From NCBI GenBank assembly GCA_902623535.1, contig CACNUA010000004.1, positions 23,390 to 87,389 of the forward strand: DNA of 64,000 nt, given 5' to 3'. This DNA comes from an uncultured SAR86 cluster bacterium (GTDB lineage Bacteria > Pseudomonadota > Gammaproteobacteria > Magnimaribacterales > D2472). The notes under the pieces are model-generated. The model searched no databases and was not told the DNA's origin. It saw nothing but the letters and a program-made list of their open reading frames with translations. The translations under genes and the position numbers were made by a program. Shown piece after piece: positions 51,883-60,942 of this stretch. Positions within the stretch are counted from its first letter, which is position 1. Every line of letters begins with the position of its first letter.

Positions 51883-54125
51883 TGTTTAGCAAAGAACTAG
51901 AACAATCGATATCAAGCTTATTTGACCAGGCGCAAAAGACTGATATTGAATATATAACTATCGAACATTTGCTGCTAATGATACTTAGTGACTTCGATGT
52001 TAAAGACTTTCTTAAAAGTAATGGCATAAATGTAAATTCATTTAAAAGTTCTGTTGAGGATTATATTCAAGACACAACACCTAGAAAATCTGATCCAAAC
52101 AAATCACCTCAACCAACGCTTGGTTTTCAAAGAGTCCTCCAGCGTGCTGTGTTTCATGTTCAATCATCAGGCAAAGGTGTTGTAAAACCTATTAATATTC
52201 TAGTTGCAATTTTTTCTGAAAAGGAAAGTCATTCTGTTTATCTTTTAACTAAAGCAGGGATATCCAGACTAGATATCGTTTCATATATTTCTCATGGTAA
52301 GACCGCCTCAAAAAAAGAGTCAGACTCTGTTATAGATGGCGTTGATGAAGAAGATGTAATAACTGAAAGTGGGGAGTCAAAATTTTTAATTAACCTCAAT
52401 GAACAAGCCTCCGAAGGAAAAATAGATGCCTTGATTGGAAGACAGGAAGAAATCAGTAGGCTCATACAAATTTTAGCTAGAAGAACAAAAAATAATCCGT
52501 TATTGGTAGGTGAGTCAGGTGTCGGTAAAACTGCAATTGTTGAAGGATTGGCACATCTTGTGATCAATAAAAAAGTACCTGAGTATCTACAAAACTACAC
52601 AATATACTCCTTGGATATAGGTGCATTAATTGCTGGGACTAAATACAGAGGTGATTTTGAAAAAAGATTAAAAGAAGTTATTGAGTTTTTAGAAGGTCAG
52701 GATAAATCAATTTTGTTTATAGATGAGATACATACAATTATTGGGGCTGGATCAGCATCTGGGGGCTCTCTAGATGTATCAAACCTTCTTAAACCCGCGC
52801 TAGGGAAGGGTAGTCTTAGGTGTATTGGATCAACTACTTTTCAAGAATTTAGAGGTATCTTTAATCAAAACCAAGCGTTATCAAGAAGATTTCAGAAAAT
52901 AGATATTAATGAGCCTGATATAGATGACTCAATAGCAATTCTAAAAGGAATAAAACCTTTGTATGAGCAGCATCACAACGTTAAATATCATGATGAATCA
53001 ATTAAATCTGCCGTTGAGCTTTCTCAAAAATTTATTAGTGATAGATTTTTACCTGATAAAGCTATTGATTTAATGGATGAAACAGGTGCATTGTTAAATG
53101 TAAATAGAAAAGATAATAAAAAAATTACTGTAAATCAGATAGATATCGAAAAAACCATATCAAAAATAACTAAAATCCCTGAAAAATCGATATCAAAAGA
53201 TGAATCTAAATCTTTAAAAAATATTGAAAGAGATCTAAAAAGAGTTATTTTTGGTCAAGACAAAGCGATTGTTAGTCTGGGTAACGCAATAAAGCTCTCG
53301 AGAGCAGGGTTAAGAGATGATAATAAGACTATCGGATCGTTTCTATTTGCTGGACCAACTGGTGTAGGTAAAACTGAAATAGCGCGACAACTGGCCTCTA
53401 TTTTAGGTATTGAATTAATAAGGTTTGACATGTCTGAATACATGGAACGCCATACCGTTTCTAGATTAATTGGTGCTCCTCCAGGCTATGTTGGCTTTGA
53501 CCAAGGAGGACTCCTAACTGAAGCAATTGTTAAAAACCCACATGCGGTATTGCTTTTAGATGAAATTGAGAAGGCTAATCCCGATATATTTAATTTGTTA
53601 CTTCAAGTAATGGATAGTGGGGTTCTCACTGATAATAATGGAAGAAAAGCTGATTTTAGGAATGTAATCTTAATCATGACTACAAATGCAGGAGCTGATT
53701 TACTTGAAAAATCATCCATTGGATTTAACTCTCAATCCAATGAATCAGATGCATTAAAGTCCTTAAATAAGCTTTTTGCGCCGGAATTTAGAAACAGACT
53801 TGATGAAATAATTCAGTTTAATTACTTACCTAAAAAAGTTGTTTTATCTATTGTTGATAAATTCTTAACAAAACTACAGGCTCAACTAGATGAGAGAGAA
53901 ATTGAGTTAATTTATTCTAAGAAAGTTGTAAACTGGATAGCTGACAAAGGTTATAACAAGCATATGGGCGCAAGGCCTATGGAAAGGTTTATTACTGATC
54001 ACATTAAAAAACCACTTGTAAACGATGTCCTTTTTGGAGCACTAAACAAGGGTGGTCAGATTAAAGTTGATTTAGTCGATGGAGAGGTAGAATTTACTGA
54101 ATTGACAAAGGAAAAGGTAACTTAG
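51882..54125 (+). CDS. clpA: ATP-dependent Clp protease ATP-binding subunit ClpA
   Basis: Two AAA+ domains: GESGVGKTAIVEGLA and GPTGVGKTEIARQL; LIGAPPGYVGFDQGGLLTEA. Confidence 0.96.
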   Translation: MFSKELEQSISSLFDQAQKTDIEYITIEHLLLMILSDFDVKDFLKSNGINVNSFKSSVEDYIQDTTPRKSDPNKSPQPTLGFQRVLQRAVFHVQSSGKGVVKPINILVAIFSEKESHSVYLLTKAGISRLDIVSYISHGKTASKKESDSVIDGVDEEDVITESGESKFLINLNEQASEGKIDALIGRQEEISRLIQILARRTKNNPLLVGESGVGKTAIVEGLAHLVINKKVPEYLQNYTIYSLDIGALIAGTKYRGDFEKRLKEVIEFLEGQDKSILFIDEIHTIIGAGSASGGSLDVSNLLKPALGKGSLRCIGSTTFQEFRGIFNQNQALSRRFQKIDINEPDIDDSIAILKGIKPLYEQHHNVKYHDESIKSAVELSQKFISDRFLPDKAIDLMDETGALLNVNRKDNKKITVNQIDIEKTISKITKIPEKSISKDESKSLKNIERDLKRVIFGQDKAIVSLGNAIKLSRAGLRDDNKTIGSFLFAGPTGVGKTEIARQLASILGIELIRFDMSEYMERHTVSRLIGAPPGYVGFDQGGLLTEAIVKNPHAVLLLDEIEKANPDIFNLLLQVMDSGVLTDNNGRKADFRNVILIMTTNAGADLLEKSSIGFNSQSNESDALKSLNKLFAPEFRNRLDEIIQFNYLPKKVVLSIVDKFLTKLQAQLDEREIELIYSKKVVNWIADKGYNKHMGARPMERFITDHIKKPLVNDVLFGALNKGGQIKVDLVDGEVEFTELTKEKVT

Positions 54126-54127
54126 AA

Positions 54128-54346
54128 TTATCTACCTCTAAAAGTTATTCTGCCTTTTGTTAGGTCATAAGGTGTCATTTCAACCTTAACCTTATCTCCG
54201 GTGAGTATTCTGATGTAATGTTTCCTCATTTTCCCAGAAATGTGAGCATCTATAACATGACCATTCTCTAATTTAACTTTGAATTGAGTATTTGGAAGGG
54301 TTTCAATTACTTCACCTTCAAATTCTAAATTGTCTTCTTTAGCCAT
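54128..54346 (-). CDS. infA: Translation initiation factor IF-1
   Basis: 72 aa, [64 protein letters not shown]. Confidence 0.97.
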   Translation of the reverse strand: MAKEDNLEFEGEVIETLPNTQFKVKLENGHVIDAHISGKMRKHYIRILTGDKVKVEMTPYDLTKGRITFRGR

Positions 54347-54413
54347 GCGCAGTATTTTAAACGAATTTTAGCCTATTTAAAGAAAATAAAGGGGATATAT
54401 ATAATTTAACATA

Positions 54414-54440
54414 ATATATATTATGCGAAGTAATATATAT
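54414..54440. repeat. Perfect 10-bp inverted repeat ATATATATTA-TGCGAAG-TAATATATAT
   Basis: Read directly in the infA/54492 divergent intergenic region. Confidence 0.8.
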
Positions 54441-54470
54441 AGGTTAGGAGAAACTTTCGCCCCAACCTAT
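54439..54470 (+). promoter_or_regulatory. Possible 5'-UTR hairpin: ATAGGTT ... AACCTAT, 7-bp perfect stem with GG/CC extension
   Basis: Sequence ATAGGTTAGGAGAAACTTTCGCCCCAACCTAT about 22 nt before ATG 54492. Confidence 0.4.
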
Positions 54471-54491
54471 TAATAGATTATTATTTAAAAC

Positions 54492-55760
54492 ATGAAAAAA
54501 TCATTAATTTTAATTATAGGTATGCTTATTGGTAGTGGATTAACTGTTGGATGGCAGTTCAGAATATCAACTCCAGAATCATTTGAAACAAATGGAACAA
54601 TTGAATCATCTTATGATGCTTTTATTGAATCACTTATTAAATCAGGTGAGTTTGTTCAGTCTCATGAATATTATTCATCTGATCGAGAAAAAGCACAGGC
54701 TTACATACACATACTTAGTAGCTTGATTGGATCAACTAAACAAGAGGTTTTTATTGATAGTAATTTCCCCTATTTCAATAATATAAATACATTTACTAAA
54801 GCCGGTATGGATAATGCCGATCAAACATACCATCAAACTTTTTTAAATGGATCTGGTGTTTATAGAGTCTGGGGTAATCGTGGATCTTCAAGAACAATAA
54901 CCTTTACCACTTATTTACCTGATTCATTATCAAAATCATTGCATGTACTTGATAAGCTTGAATATGATGAAGATGGGAATTATGAAATAATTTTAGGTGG
55001 CAGAAATAAGAACTCTACTAATTGGATGCCTCTTGATAATACTCTAACAAGACTACTTGTAAGACAGACATATTCAGATTGGGATAATGAAATCCCAGCA
55101 ACTGTTCATGTTGATAGGATTGATGAAGGAAGACCTTTTTACCCTACTATCGACTCTGAATCTGTTTCAGATGATCTTTTAAATTTAGCTAATAAGGTGC
55201 TCCTTAATACAACTCGTTGGCCAGAATTTCAATTAAAAAGAATAGAACAATTAATTGAAGTTAATACCATCTCGAAACCTAGAAAAACTGGTCAAACAGG
55301 TGGATTGGTTGGTCGATTGATGTCGCATGGGCATTTCAATTTAATGGATGATGAGGTTCTTGTAATTAAAGCGTGGCCAACTAATGCTAAATATCAAGGA
55401 ATTCAATTAGGTAATCCTTGGTGGCAATCACTAGATTATGCAAATAGAATTACTAGCCTGAGTGGTGATCAATCATTAGTTAGTTCTGATGGAGCTTACT
55501 ATTATATTCTTTCAAAAACTGATCCTGGTTATGCTAATTGGTTGGATATAGAAAATTACAACAGAGGGGCAATCTTAATGAGATGGGATGGTTTGGAGGA
55601 TGCATATCTTGACCCAAGCCTCTACCCTAGTGCTTATATTGCAAAGTTTGAGGAGCTTAAATCAATACTCCCTAGCGATGAAAAAATAATTTCTAAAAAT
55701 GAAAGAATTAACCAAATAGAAAAAAGAAGGAGGCACGTACAAAAAAGATTTAATTATTAA
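54492..55760 (+). CDS. DUF1214-like exported/membrane-anchored protein
   Basis: N-terminal TM; AYIHILSSLIG, GNRGSSRTITFTTYLPDSL. Confidence 0.55.
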   Translation: MKKSLILIIGMLIGSGLTVGWQFRISTPESFETNGTIESSYDAFIESLIKSGEFVQSHEYYSSDREKAQAYIHILSSLIGSTKQEVFIDSNFPYFNNINTFTKAGMDNADQTYHQTFLNGSGVYRVWGNRGSSRTITFTTYLPDSLSKSLHVLDKLEYDEDGNYEIILGGRNKNSTNWMPLDNTLTRLLVRQTYSDWDNEIPATVHVDRIDEGRPFYPTIDSESVSDDLLNLANKVLLNTTRWPEFQLKRIEQLIEVNTISKPRKTGQTGGLVGRLMSHGHFNLMDDEVLVIKAWPTNAKYQGIQLGNPWWQSLDYANRITSLSGDQSLVSSDGAYYYILSKTDPGYANWLDIENYNRGAILMRWDGLEDAYLDPSLYPSAYIAKFEELKSILPSDEKIISKNERINQIEKRRRHVQKRFNY

Positions 55761-55774
55761 AAAATCTAATTACT

Positions 55775-57007
55775 TCAAGGATTTCCATCTGCATCGATAA
55801 AATCTTTAAGTGTTTGTTGAACATAGGCGCAATCATCATCTGTCATTGTTGGATGACATGGGAGCATAATCCCATATTCCATAATTTGATCACAATTTTT
55901 TAAACCATCTGGATGCACTCTATACTCTTGATTTTTTAACATTGGTTGCCTTGTAACATTTCCAGAGAAAATCACTCTAGAAAAAATTCCATTATCCTCT
56001 AGATGTATTTGAAGTTTTTTTCTACTCCAACCTGTATCAGGATTAATTTGTAAAGGAAAGCAAATCCAAGTTGTCTCTGTGCCATCTAGTGTTTGAGGAA
56101 CGATAAACTGATTTTGATAATTTTCAAAAAATTTATAATAGCTATCAAATCTAGAATTTCTAAGCTCCCATAATTCCTCTATTCTATCCATTTGAGCTAT
56201 ACCAAAGGCCGCACCAGCTTCATTAGGAATAAACCCATAAGCAAGATCCTCGAAAATAAATAATGAGTCATAATCCAAACCATCAAGTTTTTCTAGAAAG
56301 CGACCATCACTCTCATTAACTTTTGTTCCAAACATATACTTTTCTGAAGATCTACCCCATGATCTTAATGAAAGAGCTTTGTCTAGCAATGAATCATCAT
56401 CAAAGAAAACCATCCCTCCATTCCCTAACGCAGTAATAATGTGATAGATAGAAAAGCTTGTAATTGAAATATCAGCTCGCGTTGCAGTTTTCTTTCCCCT
56501 TAAACTTCCACCAAGTGTATCTGCTGAATCATGTACTAATTTTAAATTGTGCTTATTTGCAATGCTTCTTAAAACATCCCAGTCACAAATACCGCCAACA
56601 AGATCAGGAACTAAAATAGCTTTTGTATTAGGAGTAATCAACTCCTCTACAGAGTCAACTAGAATTTGGTAGTCATTCAAACCAACATCAACAAATACAG
56701 GCTTATAACCAGCAAAATATATACTGGAAATATCAGTTGAAAATGTAAGTGCTGGGGTAATGATTTCAGAACCTTTTGGTAAGTCTAACAATCGCATTGC
56801 GAGCATTAAAGCTGATGAACCTGAGTTCACCATTACGCCATGTTTTTTTCCCATAAAAGCAGCTACACGACCCTCGAATTCAGAAACTTTTATGCCTGGG
56901 ATTAAGCCCATAGGATCTGTTAAAACACCATTTACTTGATCAATTTCCTCTTTACCAAACATGGCTCCGCCGTATCTTACGGTTCTAGGTTCTAATCTAT
57001 CATTCAT
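55775..57007 (-). CDS. DegT/DnrJ/EryC1/StrS-family PLP enzyme; His at the usual Lys position suggests dehydratase (ColD/RfbH-like) chemistry or a non-canonical mechanism
   Basis: VNSGSSALMLAMRLL, HDSADTLGGSLRGK, SFSIYHIITALGNGGMV. Confidence 0.75.
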   Translation of the reverse strand: MNDRLEPRTVRYGGAMFGKEEIDQVNGVLTDPMGLIPGIKVSEFEGRVAAFMGKKHGVMVNSGSSALMLAMRLLDLPKGSEIITPALTFSTDISSIYFAGYKPVFVDVGLNDYQILVDSVEELITPNTKAILVPDLVGGICDWDVLRSIANKHNLKLVHDSADTLGGSLRGKKTATRADISITSFSIYHIITALGNGGMVFFDDDSLLDKALSLRSWGRSSEKYMFGTKVNESDGRFLEKLDGLDYDSLFIFEDLAYGFIPNEAGAAFGIAQMDRIEELWELRNSRFDSYYKFFENYQNQFIVPQTLDGTETTWICFPLQINPDTGWSRKKLQIHLEDNGIFSRVIFSGNVTRQPMLKNQEYRVHPDGLKNCDQIMEYGIMLPCHPTMTDDDCAYVQQTLKDFIDADGNP

Positions 57008-57104
57008 AGAAAAACCCTTTTTGAATTAACATCATTCATTTTGAATTAAATTTAATTTTAAAAAGATACAACATTATGAATTTTTTTAAAACATGAAAAA
57101 ATTA

Positions 57105-57818
57105 TTAAGATATCTTTTTTTGAGCTAATGAATTATAGAATTTGGTAGATTGAAAAATCAATTCACCGGTATTTTTATCAAAATCAGTCGAGTAATTCTT
57201 TTCTGGGATAAAACAATTTGACGAATGTACTGAGTGATACCAGTGGCTTGCCCAAACACCATCGTAATCATGTATTCCTTTCTGCCATTTAAGCATCTGA
57301 CTATCCCATGCTATGTCCAACTTTTTACATAGGAGTTTTAAGATTTTTTCTGGGTCGTTTCTAATATCTGTTGCATCAACAACAGGCGGTTCTTCATTAG
57401 TAATATCAGAAATATATTTATAGAGCTCGTATTGTTGATAGAAACCCAAATCATTGATATCAGCATCAGGATATTTCAAACAAAAACTTGGGACAACGGA
57501 TTCAGGTTTACGGATTAAAAAAAAATTTTTTAAAGAAGACATCCAATCATTTGATTCATCAAAATTTACATGCTGCACCATATGTTTTTGAAAAGAGATA
57601 CCAGGGAACTCTTTCAAACAATTATTAATTGCTTCCTTATAGGATGTTGGTTGAGACTTTAAGATCTCCTCATGCATTGGATGCCTTTTAGGTGACCTGA
57701 ACAAGTAGCTTGCATAAAGGGGCTCATCCACTACATTTATCACATCACGCCTGTTAGCAAAACTTCTCATCATCGCAGTTGAAAGATTTCTTGGTCCAGA
57801 CCACATAGCTAATATCAT
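57105..57818 (-). CDS. Sulfotransferase-like P-loop protein
   Basis: MILAMWSGPRNLSTAMMRSF N-terminal PSB-type loop, IRKPESVVPSF, VVDATDIRNDPEKILKLLCKKLDI. Confidence 0.7.
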   Translation of the reverse strand: MILAMWSGPRNLSTAMMRSFANRRDVINVVDEPLYASYLFRSPKRHPMHEEILKSQPTSYKEAINNCLKEFPGISFQKHMVQHVNFDESNDWMSSLKNFFLIRKPESVVPSFCLKYPDADINDLGFYQQYELYKYISDITNEEPPVVDATDIRNDPEKILKLLCKKLDIAWDSQMLKWQKGIHDYDGVWASHWYHSVHSSNCFIPEKNYSTDFDKNTGELIFQSTKFYNSLAQKKIS

Positions 57819-58687
57819 GCAGATATAAGCTCGCTATAGAGTTGATTTAATTGGTTCATGATCACAAATGAATCCTTATTAAATCTTTTATGATCAAGCT
57901 CAAGAACAGGTGTTAAAGAACCGAGAGTTCCAGTTATAAAGCATTCATTAGCTTCATATACATCCTCTAAATAAAAGTTCTTTTCAAAAATTGGGATATT
58001 ATTTTGTTTACAAAGCATGATTACCTTTTTGCGAGTAATACCATTCATGCAGTATTCACCTGTACTGGTCCAAACTTCATCATTTTTAACAATAAAAAAA
58101 TTGCATGAATTTGTAGTATTCACATAACCATTTATATCCATCATCAAGGCTTCATCAGCACCCGCCTTGTTAGCCTGAATGCATGCCAAAATACAGTTTA
58201 ATTTCGAGTGGCTATTAAGTTTGGGATCTTGAGTTGTTGCAATGCCTCTAATCTGCGGAACGCTGGCCATCTTAACCCCTTCTCTTTTAGCATTCGGATC
58301 AGAATGCTCCATGATAATAACAAGGGTCGGATCTCCAATAACTAAACCAGGTTGCTGAAAAGGCTTAGATTTAATACCTCTTGTAACCATCAGTCGAGCA
58401 TGAGCATTGTTACTCATATTATTAGCTTCTTGTGTTTTTAAGATTTCTTCAATTAGCTCTTCTCTTGATAAATGAAGTTCAATATCAATATCTGCTAAAC
58501 CCTCAAACAATCGATCTAAATGCTCATCTAAAAAAATCCATTTATTATCTATGAGCCTAATACCCTCCCAAATACCGTCTCCCATCAAGTAACCACTTTC
58601 ATACACGGTTATTGACGCTTTTTCACGAGGCAATAACTCACCATTAATGTTAATAAGTATTTGTTGATTTAATTTATTAATATCCAT
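57815..58687 (-). CDS. Class IV PLP aminotransferase (branched-chain/D-amino acid aminotransferase family)
   Basis: SGYLMGDGIWEGIRL, NSHSKLNCILACIQANKAGADEALMMD, CMNGITRKKVI. Confidence 0.85.
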   Translation of the reverse strand: MDINKLNQQILININGELLPREKASITVYESGYLMGDGIWEGIRLIDNKWIFLDEHLDRLFEGLADIDIELHLSREELIEEILKTQEANNMSNNAHARLMVTRGIKSKPFQQPGLVIGDPTLVIIMEHSDPNAKREGVKMASVPQIRGIATTQDPKLNSHSKLNCILACIQANKAGADEALMMDINGYVNTTNSCNFFIVKNDEVWTSTGEYCMNGITRKKVIMLCKQNNIPIFEKNFYLEDVYEANECFITGTLGSLTPVLELDHKRFNKDSFVIMNQLNQLYSELISA

Positions 58688-58770
58688 TGAGAAGTCGCTA
58701 AATTTTCTTGCTAAAAATATAAAAAATAAGTTAATTTAGTATATATCTAATAAAGGTTAGTATTTTATAT

Positions 58771-60267
58771 ATGGATAAATTAAAAATTGCTGGCAGCTTT
58801 CTAAAAATTAAATTCCACAACATTTTTAGTGTTATTGTAAAAGCTGCTACTGGATATATCGTTGGGTCTTTTGCCACCATTCAACTTTCCAGTATTGTTG
58901 TTGATAATGTTTCAACTCAGGCAATTATTGGCATGCCTTCTGAAACTTTTATGCAATATCTTTTTGTTGCCCTTCTTGTTCTATTTCCCGTTGTTTTGAT
59001 AATTGCTTTCATAACTAAAAAGAAAAGCCTTAATGCAGATTCTTTAAGTAATTTTGATGAGATAAATTCAACTATTGATAATCAAAAACCAAAGATTGGA
59101 GTTATACCCTTTGAAAATCTAAATGAAAATAGTGAAAGTGGCTACCTGGTTGACGGTATTGTTGAAGACCTAATTACAGAACTCTCAATGGTTAATGAAA
59201 TATCAATTGCAACCAGAAAAACTTCATTTAGTCTCAGAGGTAAAGACTATACATCTCAATCATTTAAAGATGAATGGGGATTTGATTACATTGTTTCGGG
59301 AAGCATTCGCTCTTCAGATGAAAGAATAAGAATTTCAGTTGAGCTCAGCGATATGACTGATGACAGAGTTGTTTGGAGTAATAAGTATGATCGAGTGAAG
59401 GCAGATATTTTTGAAGTTCAAGATGAAATAGTAACAAAAATTATAAATTCAATTATTGGAAATATTGAAATTGCTAGCTTGAAAAGAGCAAATAGAAAGC
59501 CAACAGAAAACATGACTTCCTATGAGTTTATGCTTATGGGTAGAGCGCTTAATCAAAAATTTGATAAAGAAGCCAATAAAGAAGCAATCAAAATGTTAGA
59601 TGCGGCTATTGAAGCAGATAAGACTAATCCACTCCCCTATTCTTGGAAAGCTTGCACCATTGGGCAAGCAATGTTTCTAGGATTTAGAGATCAGGATGAA
59701 AAAACTATGAGTGAATTTTTAGGTGCTTTATCAAAAGCAAATGAAATGAATGACAACGACTGGAATACTAATAGAATTTTGGCTGAAGCACACATAACAA
59801 TGCAGGACTACCCACAAGCAAAGGTATACGCCACAAGAGCATACAAAGCCAATCCAAATAATCCTCACGTTATGTCAGCGTATGGAGATGCATTATTAAG
59901 GAACGATGATGTTGATACAGCAATCAAGGTATTTAAAAAAATGTATTCAGTTGAGCCAATTCCAGCTAGTGATACCAATGAAGATAGGCCCAAAAAAGCA
60001 TTGATGTTTGCATATTACTTAAATAATGATTTTGATAATGCAATTGAAATATTTAATGAGGTTGAAGAACCAGATTTTAGATCTTGGTTAATTTGCGCAG
60101 ATATAAAAGCTAAGCAAGGCTTGAATTATCTTAAAGAGAAATGGTTTAAAGAAGGTTTGAAAACATTTAGAGAAACTGATTTTGATGCAGAAATTAGCCG
60201 ATTCCATCTCCCAAGTAAGGATCATAAATCTCAATTAATTACTTTCTCTAAATCAGTTCTTTCCTGA
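58771..60267 (+). CDS. TolB-like/FlgO-like domain plus TPR membrane protein (adenylate-cyclase-associated architecture without a cyclase domain)
   Basis: Two N-terminal TM-like segments; IGVIPFENLNENSESGYLVDGIVEDLITELSMVNEISIATRKTSFSLRG...YIVSGSIRSSDERIRISVEL; C-terminal TPR-like helices. Confidence 0.75.
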   Translation: MDKLKIAGSFLKIKFHNIFSVIVKAATGYIVGSFATIQLSSIVVDNVSTQAIIGMPSETFMQYLFVALLVLFPVVLIIAFITKKKSLNADSLSNFDEINSTIDNQKPKIGVIPFENLNENSESGYLVDGIVEDLITELSMVNEISIATRKTSFSLRGKDYTSQSFKDEWGFDYIVSGSIRSSDERIRISVELSDMTDDRVVWSNKYDRVKADIFEVQDEIVTKIINSIIGNIEIASLKRANRKPTENMTSYEFMLMGRALNQKFDKEANKEAIKMLDAAIEADKTNPLPYSWKACTIGQAMFLGFRDQDEKTMSEFLGALSKANEMNDNDWNTNRILAEAHITMQDYPQAKVYATRAYKANPNNPHVMSAYGDALLRNDDVDTAIKVFKKMYSVEPIPASDTNEDRPKKALMFAYYLNNDFDNAIEIFNEVEEPDFRSWLICADIKAKQGLNYLKEKWFKEGLKTFRETDFDAEISRFHLPSKDHKSQLITFSKSVLS

Positions 60268-60410
60268 TTTAATAAATGTGGCTGTACACCTTAAATATTA
60301 ATGCCTAAGACCCTATAGCTTAATAATTTTACAACTATCAAATGTAAGTATCTTTTAATAAAATAATGATAATCTTTTAAAAAATACAAATTTCCAATAA
60401 CATAGAATGT

Positions 60411-60941
60411 ATGAATAAATCTTTTATATTTCCATGTTTACTATTAACACTTTTCATTACTTCCTGTGCAAGTCTTACCACCGGTCAAGATCAGGTTATC
60501 TCAGTTGAAACACCCAATTGCCCTAACGCAACTTGCAGAATCTCTAATAATGAGGGCACCTATTATGTAAATAGAACTCCAGGGACTATAACCATAAACA
60601 AATCTGGATCAAACCTAAATGTTGTTTGTGGAATTCCAGGTGAAAATATAGATGAAGCAATTTTTCAACAATCAAATGTTGAAGGACTAACTTGGGGGAA
60701 TATCTTAATAGGAGGTATTATTGGTGCTGCCGTTGATTTTGGAACAGGTGCCGCATATGAATACCCTTCTTTAATTACTCACCCTCTTGATTGCAGAGGT
60801 GATATCACAAACAACAAATTTATTGAAAATAAGTCTAAAACAAAATTCCAAAGATTGGAGGAGTTAAAGAATCTTTTCCAAAATGGGCTGATATCAGAAG
60901 AGTCCTATCAACAAAGACAAAAGGAAATATTAAGAGATTAA
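60411..60941 (+). CDS. Lipoprotein with SHOCT-like C-terminus
   Basis: Lipobox-like LFITSC; C-terminal FQRLEELKNLFQNGLISEESYQQRQKEILRD. Confidence 0.65.
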   Translation: MNKSFIFPCLLLTLFITSCASLTTGQDQVISVETPNCPNATCRISNNEGTYYVNRTPGTITINKSGSNLNVVCGIPGENIDEAIFQQSNVEGLTWGNILIGGIIGAAVDFGTGAAYEYPSLITHPLDCRGDITNNKFIENKSKTKFQRLEELKNLFQNGLISEESYQQRQKEILRD

Positions 60942-60942
60942 T

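Noticed and set aside
60268-60410. 143-bp intergenic gap as possible tRNA or ncRNA
   Set aside because: No cloverleaf, T-loop GTTCRA or clear hairpin found by eye.
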